64,000 nt of DNA from contig NZ_JBDIVE010000009.1 in NCBI RefSeq assembly GCF_039631295.1, positions 62,001-126,000 of the forward strand, written 5' to 3'. The notes beneath the pieces were generated by a model that had not been told where the DNA came from, did no database searches, and worked only from the letters and a program-made list of their open reading frames with translations. The stretch's first letter is position 1. Each line of letters starts with the position of its first letter. Below, piece by piece: positions 35,345 to 43,847 of the stretch. The position numbers and the translations under genes were made by a program. The DNA comes from Viridibacterium sediminicola (GTDB taxonomy: Bacteria > Pseudomonadota > Gammaproteobacteria > Burkholderiales > Rhodocyclaceae).

Positions 35345-36628
35345 TCACATCAGGCCCATGGTGCGCGGCAGCCAGATCGACAAGCCGGGCCAGTAGGTGA
35401 CGAGGACGAGGAAGGCGAGCATCGACAGCAACCAGGGCCAGACGGCCACGGTCAGTTCGGTGATGCCCATTTTGGTGATGCCGGATGCGACGTAGAGGTT
35501 GAGGCCGACCGGCGGGTGACACATGCCGACTTCCATGTTCACCACCATGATGATGCCGAAGTGCACCGGGTTGATGCCCAGCTTCACTGCCACCGGGAAG
35601 AGGATAGGCGCGAAGATCAGCACGATGGAGGCCGGCTCCATGAAGTTGCCGGCGAGCAGCAGGACGATGTTCACCGCCATCAGGAAGGCGATCACACCGA
35701 AGCCGTTAGCGAGCAGCCAGTTGGAGAGCGCTTGCGGAATCTGCTCATTGGTGAGGATGAAGCTGAACATCACCGCATTGGTGATGATGTAGAGCAGCAT
35801 CGCCGACATATTGGCCGAGCTCAGCAGCACGCGGCGCACGTCCTTGACGCCCATGTCCTTGTAGACGAACACCGCCACGATGAATGCATAGATGGCGCTC
35901 ATCGCGGCCGCCTCGGTCGGCGTGAACACGCCGGTGTAGATGCCGCCCATCACCACGACGATGAGGAACAAGCCCCAGAAGGATTCGCGGAAGGCGTGCA
36001 GGCGTTCGGCCCACGAAGCCTTGGGCGAGCGCGGGTAGCCGTTCTTCTTGGCACGCCACCAGGTCACGCCGCCGAGAGTCAGCGCCAGCGCCAGGCCGGG
36101 AATCACGCCAGCCATGAACAGCGCACCGATCGAGGTATTGGTGGCGACGGCAAACATCACCATGCAGATCGAGGGCGGGATCAGGATGCCCAGCGCGCCA
36201 GAAGTGGTGATCACGCCGGCACCGAAGCGCGGCGGATAGCCTTGCTTGATCATTGCCGGCAGCAGGATCGAGCCCACCGCCACCACACAGGCGGGGGACG
36301 AGCCGGAGATGGCGGCGAACATCGCGCAGGCCATCACGCCGGCCAGGCCCAGACCGCCCGGCCAGTGGCCGACCATGGTGACGGCGAAGCGGATCATGCG
36401 TCGCGCCACGCCGCCGCTGGTGAGGAAATTGCCGGCCAGCAGGAAGAAGGGGATGGCCATGATCTCGAACTTCTCGATGCCGGTGAACAGCTTCATCGCG
36501 ACCGATTCGATGGGCACCTGGGTCATGGTGTAGAGGAAGGTCAGCACGGTCAGGCCGAGCGAGATGGAGATCGGCATGCCGGTGATCATCAGCACCAGCA
36601 GAACTCCGAAGATGACGGCTGTATTCAT
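35345..36628 (-). CDS. dctM: TRAP transporter large permease (DctM)
   Basis: A 427-residue integral membrane protein with about 12 helices, the ion-coupled permease of a TRAP dicarboxylate transporter. Typical motifs are 'IAIPFFLLAGNFLTSGG', 'GSSPACVVAVGSILLPAMIKQGY' (read in parts), 'IPPSICMVMFAVATNTSIGALF' and 'HFGIIMVVNMEVGMCHPPVGLNL'. It overlaps the DctQ gene by 4 nt and precedes the hydratase gene by 33 nt, tying uptake to CoA-ester catabolism. Confidence 0.95.
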   Translation of the reverse strand: MNTAVIFGVLLVLMITGMPISISLGLTVLTFLYTMTQVPIESVAMKLFTGIEKFEIMAIPFFLLAGNFLTSGGVARRMIRFAVTMVGHWPGGLGLAGVMACAMFAAISGSSPACVVAVGSILLPAMIKQGYPPRFGAGVITTSGALGILIPPSICMVMFAVATNTSIGALFMAGVIPGLALALTLGGVTWWRAKKNGYPRSPKASWAERLHAFRESFWGLFLIVVVMGGIYTGVFTPTEAAAMSAIYAFIVAVFVYKDMGVKDVRRVLLSSANMSAMLLYIITNAVMFSFILTNEQIPQALSNWLLANGFGVIAFLMAVNIVLLLAGNFMEPASIVLIFAPILFPVAVKLGINPVHFGIIMVVNMEVGMCHPPVGLNLYVASGITKMGITELTVAVWPWLLSMLAFLVLVTYWPGLSIWLPRTMGLM

Positions 36629-37236
36629 GCTTTGGCTCCGCTTGCGGCGTCATCGTCGAGGCCGTCGACATGACTGTGGTCGTGGTGGGGCAATTCACCG
36701 CTGCGCACGAAGTTGAGCGCCACTTGCAGGAAGCGGAAACACATCAGGCTGGAGCCCAGCGGCACCGCGCTGTAGACGATCCACTTGGGCCATTCCAGAT
36801 CGGGTGTCGTGCCGCCCTCGGGGATGTCACCCAGCGGCATGCCGAAAGCCTGCAGGGCAGCGTGGTGGGCGCCGGCATTCCAGACGAATTCGGCGCCCAG
36901 CGCGGCGACGATGCCGGTGAAGCTGGCACCGGCCAGCAGGCCGAAGAGTACGAAGCGGGCGCGATTCTTTGCCTCAAGCCGATTGATCAGCACATCGACG
37001 CCGACATGGATGCCGGTGCGCACGCCATAGGCCGCGCCAAACTTCGCCATCCAGACGAACATGATGATGCACAGCTCCTGCGCCCAGCTCACATCGAGCG
37101 AGACCAGCCAGTTCTGCAGGCCCGGAATGGGCAGTGCGGACAGGTAACGATGTATGACGGCGAGGAAGATCACGATGGTGGCGCCGGCCATCAGGGACGT
37201 GATGAACCATTCCTCGAATTCATCCAGGAATTTCAT
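36625..37236 (-). CDS. dctQ: TRAP transporter small permease (DctQ)
   Basis: A 203-residue four-helix membrane protein that works with DctM. Typical features: 'EEWFITSLMAGATIVIFLAV' at the N-terminus, 'QELCIIMFVWMAKFGAAYGVRTGIHVGVD' (in parts), and a cytoplasmic His/Asp-rich tail. Its ATG has GGAG upstream, and its stop overlaps the DctM start by 4 nt. It lies 60 nt behind the binding-protein gene. Confidence 0.93.
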   Translation of the reverse strand: MKFLDEFEEWFITSLMAGATIVIFLAVIHRYLSALPIPGLQNWLVSLDVSWAQELCIIMFVWMAKFGAAYGVRTGIHVGVDVLINRLEAKNRARFVLFGLLAGASFTGIVAALGAEFVWNAGAHHAALQAFGMPLGDIPEGGTTPDLEWPKWIVYSAVPLGSSLMCFRFLQVALNFVRSGELPHHDHSHVDGLDDDAASGAKA

Positions 37237-37296
37237 GTGTAGCTCCGGTGGGGAAAGCAGCGCTGCCAGGCGCGTGGCCCGGCAGCAGGCGGGGCT

Positions 37297-38298
37297 TTAC
37301 TTAGCGGCGGGGTCCGCAGCCGCTTTGAGGATGGCGTCGACCGTTTCCTTGCCGACACGCGGGGTCATTTCTTCCCGCACCGATTCCATGGCTTTGACCC
37401 ATTGCGCGCGCTCGGCGGCTGTCGGCACGTAGACCTGGCTCTTGCCCGAGGCCTTGATCGCAGCGAGTGCCTGATCGGTGTCCTTCTCGGCAACCTGGTC
37501 GTTGTAGACCGTTGCATCTTTCATGGCGGTCTCGATCAGGCCGCGCACATCGGCCGGCAGCTGGTTCCAGAAGCTCTTGTTCACCACCACCGCCGAGCCG
37601 CTGTAGGTGTGGTTGGTGACGGTGATGTACTTCTGCACCTCGTAGTGCTTTTGCGTGTAGAGATTGGCGATGGGGCCATCGGTGCCATCGACCACGCCGG
37701 TTTGCAGCGCCTGATAGACCTCGGCAAGCGACATCGTCTGCGGCAGGGCGCCGACTGATTTGATGATCGCTGCCGTCACCTTGGAGGAGTTGATGCGGAT
37801 CTTCTGACCCTTGATCTGCTCGGGCGTCTTGAAGGGCTTGTTGGAGCTCAGCACACGGAAACCCGAATCCCAGAAGGTCAGGCCGACAAAGCCCTTGGTT
37901 TCGAGCTTCTTGAGCAGCGATGCGCCGAGCGGGCCGCGCGTGACGCGGTGCACGGCGTCCTCGTCGGCAAACAGATAGGGCAGGTCGAAGGCCTCGAATT
38001 CCTTGATGCCGATCGGGCCGAACTTGCTGATCACCGGCGCCAGCATCTGCACCGAGCCCACCTGCAGCGCTTCGAGTTCTTCGCCGTCCTTGTAGAGAAT
38101 GCTGTTCGGGTAGATCTCGATCTTCACGCGGCCTTTGCTGCGTTCTTCGACGAGTTTCTTGAAATAGTCCGCGGCCTGACCCTTGGGCGTGTCAGGGGCG
38201 GCGACGTGCGAGAACTTGATGATGATGGGGTTCTGGGCGAGGCTGAGGCTGCTGCACAGGAAGCAGGCTGCAGCGAGCAGTGCATGGTGGATCTTCAT
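37297..38298 (-). CDS. dctP: TRAP transporter substrate-binding protein (DctP)
   Basis: A 333-residue exported binding protein. The signal peptide covers about residues 1-22 ('LLAAACFLCSSLSLAQ'). Family features: 'KFSHVAAPDTPKGQAADYF', 'FEAFDLPYLF', the substrate Arg in 'KIRINSSKV', and 'EVYQALQTGVVDGTDGPIANLY'. DctP-type proteins bind organic acids through the conserved Arg. The ATG at 38298 follows GGAGA with good spacing. It is the first gene of the catabolic operon, transcribed away from the LysR gene. Confidence 0.93.
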   Translation of the reverse strand: MKIHHALLAAACFLCSSLSLAQNPIIIKFSHVAAPDTPKGQAADYFKKLVEERSKGRVKIEIYPNSILYKDGEELEALQVGSVQMLAPVISKFGPIGIKEFEAFDLPYLFADEDAVHRVTRGPLGASLLKKLETKGFVGLTFWDSGFRVLSSNKPFKTPEQIKGQKIRINSSKVTAAIIKSVGALPQTMSLAEVYQALQTGVVDGTDGPIANLYTQKHYEVQKYITVTNHTYSGSAVVVNKSFWNQLPADVRGLIETAMKDATVYNDQVAEKDTDQALAAIKASGKSQVYVPTAAERAQWVKAMESVREEMTPRVGKETVDAILKAAADPAAK

Positions 38299-38443
38299 GG
38301 TGCTTGTCTCCGTTGGTTGGCCCTGAACGAGCCTTATGCCTTGCATGCTAGGCCCTAGTCTCTTATCACTCAAATGCATTAAATGATCAAATTATTGCGT
38401 TTTGTGCATAAAATGGATCTTTCGTCTGTTACGGCGTGCAAGC
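38299..38443. promoter_or_regulatory. Divergent LysR / TRAP-operon control region
   Basis: This 145-nt gap contains an AT-rich patch (about 38362-38420) that stands out from the GC-rich surroundings, with ATGCAT at 38374-38379 and GTGCAT at 38404-38409. Such AT-rich, semi-palindromic sequence between a LysR gene and its divergent target is the usual place for the LysR operator. The exact box is not resolved. Confidence 0.55.
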
Positions 38444-39331
38444 ATGAAAATTGACTTCGATGGCATCCAGGCTTTTGTGGCGATTGCCGAGCTGGGCGGC
38501 TTTGGCAAGGCCGCCGAGCAGCTGCATCTGACCCAAACGGCGCTGACCCGGCGCATCCAGAAGCTGGAGGATTACCTCGGCGTCAAGCTGCTTGACCGCA
38601 CCACGCGCAGCGTTGCACTGACTGCTGTGGGGCGCGAATTCCTGCCGCGGGCCAAGGGTTTTGTCGTCGAGATGAGCGAGGCCATCGGCAATCTGAAGGA
38701 TCTGTCGCGCAGCGGGCGGGGCGATTTTTGTGTCGCCTGCGTGCCGACCATGGCCTCGCACGCGCTGCCGGCGGTGATCAGCGATTACTCGGCGGCGTAT
38801 CCGGGCAATCGCATCCGCATCCTCGACACCAATGCATTCGATGTACGCAAGGCGGTGTTGAGCGGGCAGGCTGAGCTGGGCGTCGGCATCCCGATGGATG
38901 CGCACCCCGAAATCCTGGAAATCTCCTTGCTGGAAGAGCCCTATATGTTCTTCTGCCGCCAGGAGCATCCGCTCAGTGCGCAAGGCTCGGTGACCTGGGC
39001 GGACATGCGCGAGGCCGAGCTGATCATGATCAGCAGCCTGAGCGTCAATCGCGTCTTTCTCGATTACCAGCTCGCCAAACAAGGCATCAGCCTGCGCGGC
39101 GCCTACGAGGTGCAGCATCTGGCTACCGCCATCGGCCTCGTCGCGGCAGGCGTCGGCACCGCCATCCTGCCCGCTTCGACGCTGCAGGCCGGCGCACGTC
39201 CGGGCGTGTTGAGCATTCCCCTGGTGGGGCCGCAGGTGCAGCGCACCATCGTGCTCATCCTGCGCCGCAATACCACCTTGTCGCCGCCGGCGCAGGCCTT
39301 CTGCGAGTTACTGCGCGCGCGTTATGCCTGA
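38444..39331 (+). CDS. LysR-family transcriptional regulator
   Basis: A 295-residue regulator. The winged helix-turn-helix is at residues 1-60 ('GFGKAAEQLHLTQTALTRRI'), followed by a linker helix and a periplasmic-binding-fold effector domain ('LSGQAELGVGIP', 'VAAGVGTAILP'). It diverges from the TRAP/CoA operon, which it very likely controls in response to the imported acid or its CoA ester. The ATG at 38444 aligns with the LysR start. Its stop overlaps the 3' end of nasA, which is convergent. Confidence 0.93.
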   Translation: MKIDFDGIQAFVAIAELGGFGKAAEQLHLTQTALTRRIQKLEDYLGVKLLDRTTRSVALTAVGREFLPRAKGFVVEMSEAIGNLKDLSRSGRGDFCVACVPTMASHALPAVISDYSAAYPGNRIRILDTNAFDVRKAVLSGQAELGVGIPMDAHPEILEISLLEEPYMFFCRQEHPLSAQGSVTWADMREAELIMISSLSVNRVFLDYQLAKQGISLRGAYEVQHLATAIGLVAAGVGTAILPASTLQAGARPGVLSIPLVGPQVQRTIVLILRRNTTLSPPAQAFCELLRARYA

Positions 39332-42078
39332 GTGCTGGAGGTGAGGCGCTTGAGCTCGGGGATGCAGGAACCACAATTGGTGCCGCACTTCAGACGCGCC
39401 TGTAGCGCTTGCAGCGAGTCGCCCGCCGCCACGCGCGCGCTGATCTCGCCCTCCGACACGTTGAAGCAGTTGCAGACGATCCTGCCGCGCGGTGCCTGAC
39501 CCACAGGTGGTTCGGCCAGTGGGGCGAGCAGCCATTTGCGCGCTTCGCTGGCGCTGCCATTGTTCTCCATCATGTCTTGCAGCCACTCGGCGCCGCGCGT
39601 CTCGCCTGTGAGGCGTACGGCGGTCAGCGTGTTCTGGTCGACGCGGGCGCGCTTGGAAATATTGCGGCGTGCGTCCTTGTAACTGAGACAGTGCGTATCG
39701 TCAGCGAGGTCGAAGCTGGCGTCGAGCGCCGCCATGGCCTCAGCGCCGAGTGCTGCGGTCTGCGCCTTGAGCACCACCACGGGAGTGTCGCGGCCGGCGA
39801 GGGTGAGGGTGGCTTGCGCCATGTTTTGGATCTGCGGGCGGAGTGCTTCCATCACCTGCAAGGCATTGGCGTTGCTGCCGACACGGCGCATGGCGACCAG
39901 GCCCGTTGCCGCCTGGTATTTCTCGATCTGTACCGCTGCGTGCTTGAGTTCGGGCTGTTTGGAAAAAGGATCGAAGGTCTTGATGGTCAGCGCATTACTG
40001 CCCAGGCCGCTCATCGCATTGCTGCCCCAGTGCATCGGCATGAAGGCCTGACCGGCGCGCACGCTCTCGCTCTCACGCAGCTTGAGGATGACTTCGCCAC
40101 GGCGGCTCTTGACGCGCACCGTGTCGCCATTCTTGAGACCGCGCCGCGCCATGTCGGCAGCGTTCATGTGGATCAGCGGCTCGGCTTCGTGGGCGTAGAG
40201 ACGGGCCACTGTGCCGGTGCGGCTCATGCCGTGCCACTGGTCGCGCAGCCGCCCTGTGGTCATGCGGATCGGATATTTCGAGTCGGCCTTTTCGGCCGTC
40301 TCGCGGTGCTCGGTAACGACGAACCTCGCCTTGCCGGAATCGGTCGGGAAGCGGCCATCCTCATAGAGTCGCGCTTTGCCGGTGTGGGCGCCGGAGGGGA
40401 AGGGCCATTGTTGCGGGCCTTGCTGTTCGAGCATGGCGTAGCTGAGGCCGGTGATGTCCAGATCGCGGCCGCGCGTGGATTCACGATGCTCGTTCCAGAT
40501 CTCCTGCTCGGTGCTGTAGGGGAATAGCTTGGCGGTGTGCGGATTGGCGAGCTTGTTGCCCAGGCGGCGCGCAAAGTCCAGCGCCGCATCCCAGTCATGG
40601 CGTGCTTCGCCGGGCGCGGGTACGGCCTGGATGACGCGGCTGATGCGGCGTTCGGAATTGGTCACGGTGCCGGTCTTCTCGCCCCAGCTGGTTGCCGGCA
40701 ACAGCAGGTCGGCGTAGCGCGCGGTCTCGGTTGTGCGGTAAGCCTCCTGCACGACGACAAAGTCACATTGGCTGAGCGCCTGGCGGATCAGGTTCTGGTC
40801 GGGCATCGACTGTGCGGGGTTGGTACAGCTGATCCACACCGCCTTGACCTGGCCTGCCGCCATCGCGTCGAATAGTTCGACGGCGGAGAGGCCGGGCTTC
40901 TCGGGCACTTCGGGAATGCCCCAGAGCTGCGCCACTTCGGCGCGATGCTCGGGCTTGGCCAGATCGCGGTGGCCGGAGAGCAGGTTGGCGAGGCCGCCGA
41001 CTTCGCGCCCGCCCATGGCGTTCGGCTGGCCGGTCAGCGAGAAAGGTCCGGCGCCGGGCTTGCCGATCTGCGCGGTGGCCAGATGCATGTTGATGATTGC
41101 GGCGTTGTTGTGGGTGCCGTGGCTCGATTGATTGGTGCCCATACAATACATTGACAGTGTGGCTTTGCTGGCATCGCCGGCGTGGGCGAACCACTCGGCG
41201 GCCTTTTCGATGTCCTTCTTGTCGATCCCGCAGATGCCGGCGGCCATCGCCGGCGTGTATTCACGCACGGTTTTGCGCAAGGCCTCGAAGCCCTCGGTGT
41301 GGGCCGCGATGTAGTCGGGGCGGATCCAGTCTTCCCACAGCATCACGTGCAGCATGGCGTTGTAGAGCGCGATGTCGGTGCCGGGCAGGATCGCCAGATG
41401 CAGGTCGGCTTCGGCGGCGGTATCGGTGCGGCGCGGGTCGACGACGATCAGCTTCATCGCCGGCTTGGCGGCCCGCGCATCCTCGATACGGCGATACAGA
41501 ATGGGGTGGGCGAAAGCGGTATTGCTGCCTGCGATGAACAGGGTGTCGGCGTGCTGGATGTCCTCGTAGCAGGCGGGTGGCGCGTCGGCACCGAGGCTCA
41601 GCTTGTAGCCAGCCACCGCACTGCTCATGCACAGGCGTGAATTGGTATCGACATTGTTGGTGCCGATCAGGCCCTTGGCCAGTTTGTTGAAGACGTAGTA
41701 ATCCTCGGTCAGTAGCTGGCCGGAGATATAGAAGGCGACGGCGTCCGGCCCGTGCTCGCGGATCACGCTGGCGAAGCGTTCGGCGGCGTGATCGAGCGCG
41801 GTATGCCAGTCGCAGCGCTGGCGGGGCTGCTCGCGCTGCTTGCGCAGTTCGGGGTATAGCGCACGGACGGCCAGTGAATCTTCTGTCATCGTCAGATGCA
41901 GGGTCGAACCCTTGCTGCACAGGCGGCCGAAGTTGGCGGGGTGCTCGGGGTCGCCGCGCACGCCGCTGATCTGCTTGCCGTCGTGCTCGATGATGACGCC
42001 GCAGCCAACGCCGCAATAGCAGCAGGTGGAGCGCGTCTCCAGGCGGGGCGTTGTGGGGGTGTGGGGTGTGTCAGCCAT
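39322..42078 (-). CDS. nasA: Assimilatory nitrate reductase catalytic subunit (NasA type)
   Basis: A 918-residue molybdopterin enzyme reducing nitrate to nitrite in the cytoplasm. The N-terminal [4Fe-4S] ligands are Cys19, Cys22, Cys26 and Cys54 ('CCYCGVGC' and 'RLCSKGS'). The molybdopterin domains contain 'MYCMGTNQSSHGTHNN' and the dinucleotide-binding C-terminal domain. A BFD-like [2Fe-2S] extension ends the protein (about 865-918: 'IVCNCFNVSE' and 'CGTNCGSC'), as in Klebsiella-type NasA, allowing electron transfer from a reductase. No nitrite reductase or transporter gene is adjacent. The upstream region is a structured leader. Confidence 0.93.
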   Translation of the reverse strand: MADTPHTPTTPRLETRSTCCYCGVGCGVIIEHDGKQISGVRGDPEHPANFGRLCSKGSTLHLTMTEDSLAVRALYPELRKQREQPRQRCDWHTALDHAAERFASVIREHGPDAVAFYISGQLLTEDYYVFNKLAKGLIGTNNVDTNSRLCMSSAVAGYKLSLGADAPPACYEDIQHADTLFIAGSNTAFAHPILYRRIEDARAAKPAMKLIVVDPRRTDTAAEADLHLAILPGTDIALYNAMLHVMLWEDWIRPDYIAAHTEGFEALRKTVREYTPAMAAGICGIDKKDIEKAAEWFAHAGDASKATLSMYCMGTNQSSHGTHNNAAIINMHLATAQIGKPGAGPFSLTGQPNAMGGREVGGLANLLSGHRDLAKPEHRAEVAQLWGIPEVPEKPGLSAVELFDAMAAGQVKAVWISCTNPAQSMPDQNLIRQALSQCDFVVVQEAYRTTETARYADLLLPATSWGEKTGTVTNSERRISRVIQAVPAPGEARHDWDAALDFARRLGNKLANPHTAKLFPYSTEQEIWNEHRESTRGRDLDITGLSYAMLEQQGPQQWPFPSGAHTGKARLYEDGRFPTDSGKARFVVTEHRETAEKADSKYPIRMTTGRLRDQWHGMSRTGTVARLYAHEAEPLIHMNAADMARRGLKNGDTVRVKSRRGEVILKLRESESVRAGQAFMPMHWGSNAMSGLGSNALTIKTFDPFSKQPELKHAAVQIEKYQAATGLVAMRRVGSNANALQVMEALRPQIQNMAQATLTLAGRDTPVVVLKAQTAALGAEAMAALDASFDLADDTHCLSYKDARRNISKRARVDQNTLTAVRLTGETRGAEWLQDMMENNGSASEARKWLLAPLAEPPVGQAPRGRIVCNCFNVSEGEISARVAAGDSLQALQARLKCGTNCGSCIPELKRLTSSTQA

Positions 42079-42194
42079 GGTCTCTCATTCGTGGCAGCCG
42101 TTGCGGCTGCCTCAGAGAGGCGCGAACGGCGTGCAGGTGGACGATTGGCAAGCTTTGCCAGACTCTGCGGAGACGCCGTTGCCCCGGTGCAGAG
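42079..42194 (-). promoter_or_regulatory. Structured 5' leader of nasA (candidate attenuator/riboregulator)
   Basis: Three stem-loops lie in series before the nasA start. The distal one pairs CTCTGC and GCAGAG (42163-42168, 42189-42194). The middle one is TGGCAA-GCT-TTGCCA (42146-42160). The proximal one is a perfect 8-bp stem GGCAGCCG/CGGCTGCC with a 3-nt loop (42093-42111), extended by CTCTC/GAGAG (42082-42086, 42115-42119), which would sequester the only Shine-Dalgarno-like sequence. An 8-bp complementarity, 42125-42132 with 42173-42180, offers an alternative fold. GCCGTTGC occurs in both distal and proximal hairpins. NasR/NasT ANTAR proteins control such leaders in other proteobacteria; that link is inference. 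Confidence 0.5.
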
Positions 42195-42490
42195 TTGATG
42201 GAGGGTTTCAAGCAATTTACATGCCGCAGTGACTTGTTCGCGGCGTGTCAACAAGTGCTGTTTTAACAAGGGCTTGAGCCTGCGCAGCTGAGGCAAGGCG
42301 TGGGCCTTGTATCGTGGCTGTGCGCAGACAAGGTGTTTTGCACTGCTATGGCGCCGAGCGCTGCGTGATGCCCAACACCGACTAGCCCTTCAATAGCTAT
42401 CGTTTTTATAGCCTGAGCGGCGTTCCGCTAGGTCGAAGGGCGCGCTAGCATTCGCTTACTGATCAGATTTTTTACGAAGGGGAGTACCAG
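42195..42490. other. Divergent nasA/dps intergenic remainder
   Basis: This stretch must hold the divergent promoters for nasA and dps. I see a small stem GCTAT/ATAGC (42396-42412) and the dps ribosome site GAAGGGGAG just before 42491, but no convincing coding sequence, sigma-54 box or repeat. Confidence 0.4.
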
Positions 42491-42961
42491 ATGGACATCG
42501 ATATCGGCATCAAGAAAACCGACCGCGCCAAGATTGCAGAGGGTTTGTCGCATCTGCTGGCCGACACCTACACGCTCTACCTCAAGACCCACAACTTCCA
42601 CTGGAACGTGACCGGGCCGATGTTCAACACCCTGCATGTGATGTTCATGACGCAGTACACCGAGCTGTCGCTGGCGGTGGATCTGATCGCCGAGCGCATT
42701 CGCTCGCTGGGGCATTACGCGCCGGGTTCTTACAGCGATTTCGCCAAGCTCTCGTCGATCAAGGATGCCGAGGGTACGCCCAAGGCGGTCGAGATGATCA
42801 AGCAGCTGGTGGCCGGCCAGGAAGCCGTTGTGCGCACTGCACGTTCGATTTTCCCGGCGGCGGAGAAGGCCGGCGACGAAGCCACCGCCGATCTGCTCAC
42901 CCAGCGCATCCAGCTGCACGAGAAAACCGCGTGGATGCTGCGTAGCCTGCTCGAAGACTAA
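42491..42961 (+). CDS. dps: Dps-family DNA-binding/ferritin-like protein
   Basis: A 156-residue Dps/Dpr protein that would form a 12-mer, store iron and protect DNA in stationary phase or oxidative stress. Intersubunit ferroxidase residues aligned by eye with E. coli Dps: His37 ('FHWNVTG'), His49, Asp64 and Glu68 ('AVDLIAERI') are kept, while the position of E. coli Asp67 is Met53 ('HVMFMTQY'). There is no Lys-rich N-terminal tail, so DNA binding is uncertain. A strong ribosome site GAAGGGGAG precedes the ATG. The stop codon overlaps that of the convergent deacetylase gene. Confidence 0.92.
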   Translation: MDIDIGIKKTDRAKIAEGLSHLLADTYTLYLKTHNFHWNVTGPMFNTLHVMFMTQYTELSLAVDLIAERIRSLGHYAPGSYSDFAKLSSIKDAEGTPKAVEMIKQLVAGQEAVVRTARSIFPAAEKAGDEATADLLTQRIQLHEKTAWMLRSLLED

Positions 42962-43794
42962 AACAGGCTCAGCGTAGCGCCGCCCGCGACTTCAAACATC
43001 GCGCTGCGGCGCTCGCCCGCCTGCAAGGTGTCGACGCGCAGCCACAGCGCTTGCGCCGAAGGATTGTGCACGTGGCGGCAGTCGGCGGTAAATTGCAGGC
43101 GTTGCAGGCAGGCCAGGTAATCGACGATCTCGATATTGCTGGCGTACCAGATCTCCGCGTGGCCGCTGGCTTGCTGCGCGAAGCGCTCGATCAGCGACCA
43201 GTTGCCGTCGCGTTCGAAGTCGAAGCTGTGGCCCCACACATAGAACAGATCCAGATACTGGGATTTGTCGCGGGCGAGGAATTCCTGACCCAGCTCCAGC
43301 AAACCCTCGTTGTGGTGACAGCTCGGTTGCCATTCAAATAATTGTTGCGGCAGCTCGAAGCTGCGCGTCGCCCCCGTGGTACGCGCATAGGCAAAGCCCA
43401 GAGCCGGCAGCAGGGCGTGCAGGCGCTGATCGTGCTTGCCATTGGGGTAGGCGAAGCCGCGCACGGCGCGGCCCAGCAGGTCTTCAAGGCGGCGGCGGTC
43501 ATCAAACAGCTGCTGTACCAGCAACTCGGGCGGGCAGCGCGTCAGGGTCGGATGGGTCAGCGAATGCGCGGCCACTTCATGACCGGCATACAGATCGGCC
43601 AGTTCATGCGCGTCGATGCGGTGATCGCGGCCGAACTTGGCGCCGTTGAGGTTGAAGCTGGCTTTCAGCCCATGGCGGTTGAACAGCTCGACGAGGCGAC
43701 GGTCTTCGATCTTGCCGTCGTCGTAGCTGAAGGTGAGCGCCTTGTGGCGGCCGCCGGGAAAGCAGTGGTGGATGTGTTCGAGTTGTGCGTGCAT
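42958..43794 (-). CDS. Polysaccharide deacetylase (NodB/CE4-like)
   Basis: A 278-residue cytoplasmic-looking protein with a NodB-type domain: motif 1 'ALTFSYDDGKIEDRR' (Asp-Asp metal/catalytic pair), motif 2 'EVAAHSLTHPTLT' (HxxxH) and motif 3 'RGFAYPNGKHD'. The last 80 residues form a beta-rich extension. No signal peptide is visible. I chose the ATG at 43794; a longer open frame upstream has no family resemblance. It is 53 nt from the downstream end of the TetR gene on the same strand, so the two may be co-transcribed. Confidence 0.82.
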   Translation of the reverse strand: MHAQLEHIHHCFPGGRHKALTFSYDDGKIEDRRLVELFNRHGLKASFNLNGAKFGRDHRIDAHELADLYAGHEVAAHSLTHPTLTRCPPELLVQQLFDDRRRLEDLLGRAVRGFAYPNGKHDQRLHALLPALGFAYARTTGATRSFELPQQLFEWQPSCHHNEGLLELGQEFLARDKSQYLDLFYVWGHSFDFERDGNWSLIERFAQQASGHAEIWYASNIEIVDYLACLQRLQFTADCRHVHNPSAQALWLRVDTLQAGERRSAMFEVAGGATLSLF

Positions 43795-43847
43795 GGCGTC
43801 AGCATTCTCGCACGGCGCGCATGCTGCGTCCTGATCACAAATGCTGA

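Noticed and set aside
42146..42160. Sigma-54 promoter before nasA (TGGCA...TTGC)
   Set aside because: The distance between the two elements is too short; the sequence is better explained as a perfect TGGCAA/TTGCCA hairpin.
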